DNA from: Lophium mytilinum
Taxonomy: Eukaryota; Ascomycota; Dothideomycetes; Mytilinidiales; Mytilinidiaceae
Length of the DNA stretch: 64,000 bases
Assembly: GCA_010093605.1 (NCBI GenBank)
Contig: MU004187.1
Coordinates: forward strand, 67,383 to 131,382
Reading direction: 5' to 3'
Positions 56,201 to 64,000 of this stretch are shown piece after piece. The translations under genes were made by a program, and so were the position numbers. Each line of letters begins with the position of its first letter. Positions within the stretch are counted from its first letter, which is position 1. The notes beneath the pieces were generated by a model that saw only the letters and a list, made by a program, of their open reading frames with translations, had not been told where the DNA came from and did not search any database.

Positions 56201-56741
56201 GCGCAAGACCGTCCACGTCTGCGAGTCCTGCTACGAAGACGCCATCCGCGGCACCGCCCTCGCACACATTTTAGAGCACACCCCAACCCCTCTCCCACAA
56301 GGCATCATGTGCGAGATGTATTCCGCCAACATGCGCAAGCGATGGATCACGCTTTCAAACTCGAAAACTCCTGACATCGAAGCCTTCGTGGAGTACTGCC
56401 AGCACCGCAACGCCGTCTATACGCAGACAGTGCCGGCTATGAAAGCTATCATCGCTCAAGCCAAACTCCGCTTGCAGCAGCAGACGATCCTGAATGCCAC
56501 GAGCAGTTTCTATAACTCCGCGAACGCAATTTCGGCGGCGTCAGCGCAAATACATTATGGACCGGGTGGGACTACAGGCGGCCATTTGTACGGGAATGGC
56601 GCGTTAGGGTATCACTGGGAGACGCCTTGTGGGGTTCAGGGGGCGGTCGCGGGGCAGCAAGCGATGGGGCTGGTGGCACAGGGGATGGGAGATACGGCGA
56701 GGGTGGGGGTGTTGGAGAGGATGTGGAAGGAGGTGGAGTAG
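53295..56741 (+). CDS. Pro/Gln-rich protein with Cys modules, unknown
   Basis: This is a single exon of 1148 aa. Residues 1 to about 530 are disordered and Pro/Ser/Gln/Tyr-rich (PPPPYPRNWG, PPLPPRPLPPPLPPRSP), with many QSP-Y-AAYNP-like phrases (SPVYAAYNPQ, SPAYAAYNPS). The tetrapeptide array LPSE at about residues 459-486 follows. From about 560 on the protein is folded and carries five modules. Each has an aromatic/Cys unit, W-Y/W ... C-x-x-C-Y ... F ... C: CTYCFETHIR, VACEACYEEQVK, IVCEACYLDHAG, DLCITCYTGWVR, HVCESCYEDAIR. The modules probably bind zinc or form disulfides. No signal peptide is seen, so zinc binding is the better guess. The family is unknown to me. The Pro-rich part suggests a scaffold. 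The C-terminus is Gly-rich. Confidence 0.8.
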   Translation: MGYPPQANHGLSAGSYNQYPSVPPPPPYPRNWGSQPPKQAPPLPPRPLPPPLPPRSPQPPKYGPSPVHNIPAVQDVTARIQRLNTNDSFYSYPDPPNPPGSQWNASQVGLAAQSGHHLAPSSQNWQSPEHSNYQHQVSGQTPGVYQQPNVSHASADPHQNVHYGATSQPQAPQPLGSHMVSGSGQYSSDQQSHQGYSGPPSNPSFGSANAGTNSFPVANYESSQPTYPQQSQNVPLQQYSNYSGQTEHSGVVSSASVSSAPTQQSQYSQTGYHYPPPPPSPNPHQQSPGYLVSPTPSQATTPHLSAPSPVYAAYNPQRTSHPLSPSSPIGFQQSPTNYSGSPKPLVEAVSQVHKQSPAYAAYNPSQSSGDYNQPPHTLISHNPSAALKSQNQFPLSSTTIQSSNVPVELDSTPAVSTFAASSSPGFFAELEAPGPVARQSPLPNLDSDKEVVVSFSSKLPSELPSELPSGLPSELPSELPSELPSEQSNFHQSNEAGAGKHPYHPDLRNTTSRTSTPSIPTNNQPYQPPLRTRPPRMITNESEIYIRILDPPPNIPAEHSSNYYMLRKCSYPTDIAYPAFWFRTSFVPDFNVCTYCFETHIRNSQFSEMFEGTLQPAFPSTRCNFGVPTVLRMMWSLALKTNNFASLKAYMERRVSLPRCYGSHGVVGSTAGPEGIKWYSPRNDQALGFVACEACYEEQVKGTSFALNFERCPRAQGPNDTWACDLSFSYMLRAINLYSMANMWPSFITSATRRVTLPECVGLSSVKTGTRSWYTTAKPIKGAIVCEACYLDHAGLTDFEREFVSYPVDDTNRNQACNCDLWPLPLKVSMEVARDTYNFSIFWDTFNVFSNNPPCTNEGITDGTWYTLKGGCQNFDLCITCYTGWVRALKLTQHFEPRAPAPPGTNLMCDFNAASPRFAKYINKYAEAISTPNFAAFSNYVHRVADLPICQTTDFVANRRWWILQNLDPRKTVHVCESCYEDAIRGTALAHILEHTPTPLPQGIMCEMYSANMRKRWITLSNSKTPDIEAFVEYCQHRNAVYTQTVPAMKAIIAQAKLRLQQQTILNATSSFYNSANAISAASAQIHYGPGGTTGGHLYGNGALGYHWETPCGVQGAVAGQQAMGLVAQGMGDTARVGVLERMWKEVE
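54669..54752 (+). repeat. In-frame 12-bp tandem repeat, seven units
   Basis: Seven 12-base units vary between CTCCCGTCTGAG, CTTCCTTCTGAG and CTTCCGTCCGAG and encode (LPSE/G)7. The array lies inside the protein at 53295 and shows synonymous drift between units, with one unit (CTCCCGTCTGGG) changed to LPSG. Confidence 0.9.
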
Positions 56742-57159
56742 GAGAGGTGGCGGGGTTGGGTTGGGTATAGCTGGAAGATCGGATTGTGGGAATGGTTTAT
56801 GGGGAAAACATTCCTGGGAAGCAAGAGGTGGCATGTTAGGCATAAGTTTGGGCACTTCTTGCAAATGCTTCGGGCACCCCGATAGGCCATAAGTTTTTAA
56901 TGACGATACGAAGGCTGACACAGCCATTAGACCACGGGTACATCGCTAGCAAGGCTGTCTTACCGCGCACCACGTCCACGGCCACAAGCTCTGCTATTAC
57001 CGGGCGAACTCAGCAAGCCAGTTTACCAGTAACACTTGTAGTAGCTCCCCTCATAGCTTTTTCTAGAATCTATGCTGAAGTAATGTCGTGAATTGGTTGG
57101 ATCTTACCACGTGAATAGATTCACTTGCTCTCTTCGAACTTTCCCCTCTCATCTTTCAG
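56742..57159. other. Convergent gap
   Basis: About 420 bases between two convergent stop codons. It contains 3' flanks only. Confidence 0.4.
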
Positions 57160-58521
57160 CTACTCTGAATCATCCTCATCAATCCCAAGCTCCATCCCAC
57201 CCATCCAATCTACCAATCCCTCCTCATCTTCCCACTGCTCTCCCTCCCCTCCATCCCGAGCCACTCCCGCATCTACCGCAGGACAACACCTTGAACACTC
57301 CCCCTCACAATCCACCTCCTGCCGATGCCGCCACTCCCAGCCAGTCATAAGATTCACAACGATCTTATTCGCGCCCAGAAATCGTCCCCCCGGCGCAGCG
57401 TCCAGCCTTTTCTTCACAGCGAGGAATTTCTGCACGTACACACTCCAGTTCTCAGCCCGCTCACCCCGCAGCATCGCAGCCGTTGGCCCAGTCCAGCTAT
57501 CCAGTGACCGGTCCAGGGTGATGTCCACGGTGGCGAGCAGCGAGCGCACGTCGTGCTCGTACGCGAGGCGTTGCCTTATGGTGCCAGTGGAGAGAAACAG
57601 ATCCACTGGAACCTTCAATGGGATCCAGACCCTACGCGACACGGGATTCGTCGCAGCTTTCTCAACCTCACGGGCGAGGTAGTAGAGACCTGATGGACGG
57701 ACTTCCGGCACTGGTTCTTCCTCCGCGACATCCTCGTTCTCGAAGAGCTCCGTCGCCGTCGCGTCGGTATCCTCGCCGTACGCAGCCTCGAAAGCGTCCT
57801 CGTCCTCCTCTTCAACTGCAGCCTCCTGCTCAGCCTCTGCGGCCAAACCCGCCGCCGTTTCTCTCGCTATATCCGCAACCTCCCTCCCCTCCTCTCCGGG
57901 GAGTTTCACCACCCCCTTTCCCGCGGGTACCCCTCTAAGCGCTAGAAACGGCAAAAGCACATTCACCAAATTCGAGTCGCCAGCATCAAACTGCAGCACC
58001 GACCGCAACCCAAACACGACAGGCCGGTCCGGCATCCGGCTCCACTCACACCGGCCCCCTCTCCCCGTGCCATCAATTACCACCGGCGGCAGCGGCGCGG
58101 GTGAGTTATTCAACACCCCCACAAATGCTGCGATATTCCGCCGTATGAGGAGGAGGCGTCCCGCATCGTCTTCCCTTGGCGGGTTGACAGCGATCCTGAT
58201 CTCCGAGCAGAAAGAAAAGTCAGGCTTCTCCCACTCCTCGCGGAACGCCCAGGGCGGGTGGTTCGAGGACCAGCCGGTCGCGGTGATGAGGATGTGCAGG
58301 GTGCGGTTGTTGCGGTGGAGCTCTTCGATTTCGCGCCAGATGGAGCGGGAGGCCCGGGCTGCGCCGGCGGGGATGTAGGGGTCGTGGTGGGTGGTGTGGA
58401 GGAGGCGCGGGGGTGTGGTGATGTGGGAGCAGTAAGGGAAGGGGAGGTAGGAGTAGATTTGCCAGCGGAGCTCGAGCGGTAGTTTGTTTAAGGTGCCGAG
58501 GGCGAGGTCGGCGAAGGGCAT
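57160..58521 (-). CDS. F-box/2EXR-like protein
   Basis: This is a single exon of 453 aa. The N-terminus (LGTLNKLPLELRWQIYSYLP) is an F-box-type helix pair seen in many fungal 2EXR/F-box proteins. SHITTPPRLLHTTHHDPY, a conserved loop with RSIWREIEELHRNNRTLHIL, and EIRIAVNPPREDDAGRLLLI then DGTGRGGRCEWSRM follow. An acidic linker (EEEDEDAFEAAYGEDTDATA) divides the protein. The second half includes SRRVWIPLKVPVDLFLST and WEWRHRQEVDCEGECSRCCP, with a Cys cluster. Such proteins are presumed ubiquitin-ligase adaptors or recognition proteins, but this one has no known substrate. Confidence 0.75.
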   Translation of the reverse strand: MPFADLALGTLNKLPLELRWQIYSYLPFPYCSHITTPPRLLHTTHHDPYIPAGAARASRSIWREIEELHRNNRTLHILITATGWSSNHPPWAFREEWEKPDFSFCSEIRIAVNPPREDDAGRLLLIRRNIAAFVGVLNNSPAPLPPVVIDGTGRGGRCEWSRMPDRPVVFGLRSVLQFDAGDSNLVNVLLPFLALRGVPAGKGVVKLPGEEGREVADIARETAAGLAAEAEQEAAVEEEDEDAFEAAYGEDTDATATELFENEDVAEEEPVPEVRPSGLYYLAREVEKAATNPVSRRVWIPLKVPVDLFLSTGTIRQRLAYEHDVRSLLATVDITLDRSLDSWTGPTAAMLRGERAENWSVYVQKFLAVKKRLDAAPGGRFLGANKIVVNLMTGWEWRHRQEVDCEGECSRCCPAVDAGVARDGGEGEQWEDEEGLVDWMGGMELGIDEDDSE

Positions 58522-59505
58522 TTTGAGGGTTGGAGAACGGGCAGAGTATTAGAGGAATTGGATAGGAGATAGAGGTTTGAAGGTAAACGAAGAGAAGGGA
58601 GAAGTCCAATTAAAAGACGAAAGTTTTAGGTTCGGATTATGATTATGACCCTAGCTTTAAGTACCTTGCAGATATCTGTGATAGATGCGCGGGGTTTATG
58701 ATGACTCAGAGAACTAGACTTATAAGAGATGGTAGAGATGACTCTAGAGTACGGCTCAGGCAACAATATACACATGTAGCTGCCGGGTTCAGGATAATCA
58801 CCGTGTGTAGAAAGATGTGGTGTAGCTGCGCCACGATGTCTGAGCTTGGTGTTGAAGCTGAAAAGCACAGGCTAGAAAAGGGGTTAGAAACATGGCGCAC
58901 GGACCAGGAGGCTAAGATATGAAATGTTGTGACTCGGAATCTATTAGTGCTTGCTTACTGGAAGCTCATTGTTTTTGTTTTCGAGAAGTTTGATAGAGCA
59001 TATTGTAGTGCTTACGAGGTTTTGTGGACAGGAGATCGGCGTTTGGGGCCTGCAGACTGCCCTGCATACGACAAACAGATGGTGGGTTGAAACCGCATGC
59101 ATGACGCACAACATCTCAAACAAACGTTCAAGTTGAGCAGGAAGAAAGTCTGTGCGGCATCAAAGGCGCAGCAGTGGAGCGAAAGATGCATGATATGCAC
59201 GTCGTCATCACGTGACGCTAGACCTCATCCGCCGATCTCGGGGACGTCGCGGAAACATCCCACAGCGGATTCTTCACAACGACATTGCTTTTATGTACCA
59301 AAAGAAAGAAAATACGATCATGTGGGTAGAGGTTTCTTCATTGCGCATGGAAAAGATCATCAGTGCTCAAGGAAGCTAGATACAGAATCCAATGTGTCTC
59401 CGCAGCCTCTCTGCCGCGCTCGCAGCTCCACGAGCTTGCTGAGCCATCTCCTCCAGAGCTTTTCTTCCCTTCCGAGTCTATCTAGTCGGGCCATTTCAGC
59501 TTGAT
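58522..59505. other. Intergenic, no gene seen
   Basis: About 1 kb. Several open frames of 60-135 codons exist, none with a motif or support. Confidence 0.45.
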
Positions 59506-61685
<2,180 letters not shown>

Positions 61686-64000
61686 TTACTGGGCCTGCTG
61701 CTGCACTTGCGGCGGCTGGTTCTCTCCCTGTCCGCCTCGACCTCTACCTCTTGGTCCACGCCCACCTCGTCCACCCCTGAAATCACCTCGCGGGCCGCCT
61801 CTTCCGCGTCCTCTCATGTTATCCAACTGAGGAGGCGGTGGGGCATTGGTATACGACTTCGGTCTGAAATTCGGGTTGTTCTCCACCACTCCCTCCAACG
61901 GATCAGTGTTGTCGACAGGGGCGAATCCGCGTCCATTCGCTGCGCCGCCACGACCACGAGGCACGAAGGCTGATGCCTGGCCGCGAGGCGCGAAACCACC
62001 GCCTCGTCCACCACGGGGGTTAAAGGGCAGGGTTTGAGTATGCGGAGTACCGTTGCTGTTGCCGTTCAGATTGTTGTCGAACCCTCCTCTGCCTCCTCTT
62101 CCACCACCGCGGAAGTTGCCGTTAGCATGGCCCGCTACTGCTCCACGGAAGGAGCCTCGCAGAGGTCCTGGGTTGGCCGCTGGAACAAGCTGGCCGTAGC
62201 CTCCAGGACCGAGTGGGGCTCCATAACGTGGCTGCTGAGCGGTGAGGGGTTGAGCTGTTTGCTGGGGGTGCTTCGCTAGGCCAGCCGGCGACCAGGCGAC
62301 GACCTGTTTTTCCGAGAGGTTTAGGACCGATGTCATGGGAACTGTTGATCCTCTGAATGGAGAGCAACGCTCGCCGAGCGTAGTACCACTCATGAAAGTG
62401 GTGTCGAAAACGATATCCAGTAGTGTCGTTCGCGAAGTGCGTGTCAGTCCCACGACAGTACCGCGCTGTCCGATCGGAACCCGACCGGAGTCCTGAACAT
62501 ACACGACCCTGTCACCTAGATAGAACTTCTGGTTACCAACACGTTGTTCGGCATCCGAGGGCTTGAGAAGAGCGCTTCTCGGAACACCCTTGAGCTTCTT
62601 AGGTTCCGGTGGCGACCCACTCGCCAGAGCTTCGTCCGCCGCCCTCTCAATAAGCCCTACCACGTCTGAGTCGAGCTGTGCCGCCTCCAGCGGGACCTTC
62701 TCGAAGCTCTTGGACTCGATCGACTTCAACCAAGCCCCGATCTCCTTCATCTTCTCCTTAGCAACTTCCTCTGGGTAGAAGTTCTTGTCTTCGTAGATGT
62801 CGCCCTTCGGGTTCCGCATTATTCCAGCAATGAACTCCGGGAACTTGATCATGTATTGCGCAATTAGGTCGATTGCTTTCTGAGAATACTCCCATCCGGT
62901 ATCGCCCTTGCGAGAATACCCCAGGACCTTAAGTTTCTTGGCCTCAAACTTCAAATTGAGTCCAAGATTTAGACGCAGTCCACTCGATTGGACCGAGAAA
63001 GACGACGTGAGTTTGCTGAGCACCAACGGATTAAGGTTGAGCATCCTAGCGACAGCAAAGGAAGGCGTGTAAGGTGTAGTTAGCTCGGAGCGGTGGGCGA
63101 TTTCTCGGCCAAATTCGCGTTCAGCAGTCTTCGACGTCAAGACCCAAACAGTAGCCTTCCCATCTGCGTGGCTAATAACTTCCAAAGGCCTACCATACGC
63201 GTAGTCCCCCAAGAAGAACGCCCTGGAACCCTCTGGGAATTCTTGTTCGATGGGGAGGGCGGCTTTCTCAATGAACCGTTGATCCTCGTTGATCACTTCG
63301 TCCACGATTGCCTGAGTCGCATAGTCCGTTTCCATTCCAGGAATGATACCATACTCCTTAATCGTAGCGCCGTCTTCAGTCTTTTTGAGCCCTAACAGCA
63401 TTTCGACATGCACGAGGGACTCGACGTCTCCAATAACCATACCGAGTCGTCTGCTATACGTGTTCTCGATCCTGTCGGCTTTCTTTTTCCAATTCGAGAT
63501 TTCTTGTGGTCCATGAGGAATGGCAACAGGCTGCGGCGGTCCTTGCTCCGGCAAAACGTAATCAAACAGTTCGTCGGAAACCTTCACCACCTTCGCCTCC
63601 TGCAAGAACGGATACCCAATATGAATGCTTCTTCCCAGTTTCTCTTGGGCTTTTGTGACCTTCCCTCGCAGATCTGTATCCAACAGCGTGACCACCATGC
63701 TCTCATTCCTGCTCTCTTGCTGGAACACGCTGACTCCATGAAATCCAAGCTCCCCGTGGAAAGGAAGGACTTTAAGACTTGGGAACCCAGCAAGTGAAGC
63801 TGCACCCAAGTTGACGCCCTCCATTAGGCCAACGAAAACTTCCAGCCCTTCCATGGTGGGCAGCTCGAATATGTTCTCGACGCAATGGCAATTCGGAAGA
63901 TCCGGAAAGATACCTGGGAGGGAGGACTCGTAAGTGTAGTTCTCATCTTTCTGGTAGGTAAACTTGAGGGATACCCCAAATTCGTTTCTAGCAACTTCGT
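61686..64000 (-). CDS. XRN1: 5'-3' exoribonuclease XRN1, C-terminal part
   Basis: The frame runs past the window end, so the N-terminal nuclease domain is missing. The visible 771 residues begin in the middle region (NEFGVSLKFTYQKDENYTYE and SSLPGIFPDLPNCHCVEN). MEGLEVFVGLMEGVNLGAAS, the PAZ/Tudor-like D1-D2 part, GRSIHIGYPFLQEAKVVKVS and SRRLGMVIGDVESLVHVEM follow, then GSRAFFLGDYAYGRPLEVIS. The SH3-like region is FYLGDRVVYVQDSGRVPIGQ and GQRGTVVGLTRTSRTTLLDI. The C-terminus is disordered with RGG/RG clusters (NFRGGGRGGRGGFDN, RGGRGGRGPRGRGRGGQGE) and ends in QPPQVQQQAQ. XRN1 degrades decapped mRNA in the cytoplasm. The layout matches fungal XRN1, not the nuclear RAT1. Confidence 0.95.
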   Translation of the reverse strand, partial: EVARNEFGVSLKFTYQKDENYTYESSLPGIFPDLPNCHCVENIFELPTMEGLEVFVGLMEGVNLGAASLAGFPSLKVLPFHGELGFHGVSVFQQESRNESMVVTLLDTDLRGKVTKAQEKLGRSIHIGYPFLQEAKVVKVSDELFDYVLPEQGPPQPVAIPHGPQEISNWKKKADRIENTYSRRLGMVIGDVESLVHVEMLLGLKKTEDGATIKEYGIIPGMETDYATQAIVDEVINEDQRFIEKAALPIEQEFPEGSRAFFLGDYAYGRPLEVISHADGKATVWVLTSKTAEREFGREIAHRSELTTPYTPSFAVARMLNLNPLVLSKLTSSFSVQSSGLRLNLGLNLKFEAKKLKVLGYSRKGDTGWEYSQKAIDLIAQYMIKFPEFIAGIMRNPKGDIYEDKNFYPEEVAKEKMKEIGAWLKSIESKSFEKVPLEAAQLDSDVVGLIERAADEALASGSPPEPKKLKGVPRSALLKPSDAEQRVGNQKFYLGDRVVYVQDSGRVPIGQRGTVVGLTRTSRTTLLDIVFDTTFMSGTTLGERCSPFRGSTVPMTSVLNLSEKQVVAWSPAGLAKHPQQTAQPLTAQQPRYGAPLGPGGYGQLVPAANPGPLRGSFRGAVAGHANGNFRGGGRGGRGGFDNNLNGNSNGTPHTQTLPFNPRGGRGGGFAPRGQASAFVPRGRGGAANGRGFAPVDNTDPLEGVVENNPNFRPKSYTNAPPPPQLDNMRGRGRGGPRGDFRGGRGGRGPRGRGRGGQGENQPPQVQQQAQ

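Noticed and set aside
59097-59504. 135-codon frame before the mannitol dehydrogenase gene
   Set aside because: Low-complexity Ser-rich translation without motif, convergent with the MtDH 3' end.

Overview
This window reads as nuclear DNA of a filamentous ascomycete (Pezizomycotina), most likely a dothideomycete, although the class is an inference. Genes are compact. Their introns are mostly 50-150 nt with GTAAGT, GTACGT or GTATGT-type donors and CTAAC-like branch sites. The gene content is typically fungal: a Zn2Cys6 regulator, a NACHT-ankyrin NLR, a GMC oxidoreductase, an NADP-mannitol dehydrogenase of the Cla h 8/Alt a 8 type and F-box-like proteins. I saw no bacterial operon structure, rRNA, convincing tRNA or CRISPR array. 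I resolved 27 protein-coding genes or partial genes, most with splice sites checked for frame, plus one frameshifted gene and one ankyrin relic.

Left part (1-26 kb). It holds a partial unknown gene at the edge, a DUF1826-like protein, an ankyrin relic and an unknown 238-aa protein. A five-exon secreted GMC oxidoreductase and a basic low-complexity protein follow. Next comes a gene-poor stretch of about 4.9 kb (8.4-13.3 kb) with decayed repeats, then mitochondrial ribosomal protein bL27m and an alpha-methylacyl-CoA racemase-type CoA transferase. A large two-exon gene (17.5-21.6 kb) joins a region resembling the SNTX/MACPF-like domain to an AIG1-type P-loop GTPase with cysteine clusters. TFIIF-beta and CWC24 form a divergent pair.

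Middle part (27.8-45 kb). Growth and ribosome-production genes are concentrated here: RPS11, ENP1 (bystin), SSF1, the Pol III subunit RPC31 and YIH1 (an IMPACT-family regulator of Gcn2). An F-box-like gene and a FabG-like SDR lie among them. A Zn2Cys6 regulator sits divergently from an AhpC/TSA peroxiredoxin-like gene. Then come a frameshifted small gene and a nucleotidyltransferase-like protein.

Right part (45-64 kb). It holds a four-exon NLR (N-terminal helical domain, NACHT, about 15 ankyrin repeats), a repeat-bearing gap, a divergent pair DIM1/MCR1 and a 1148-aa protein with a Pro/Gln-rich N-half and cysteine modules. An F-box-like gene, the mannitol dehydrogenase and the C-terminal part of XRN1, cut by the window end, complete it.

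The most unusual locus is the SNTX-like/GTPase fusion, a candidate self-recognition or defence protein. With the NLR and the ankyrin relic it suggests that part of this region serves recognition and cell-fate functions. Dispersed repeat copies lie in the gaps at 9.8, 22.9, 49.6 and 49.8 kb.
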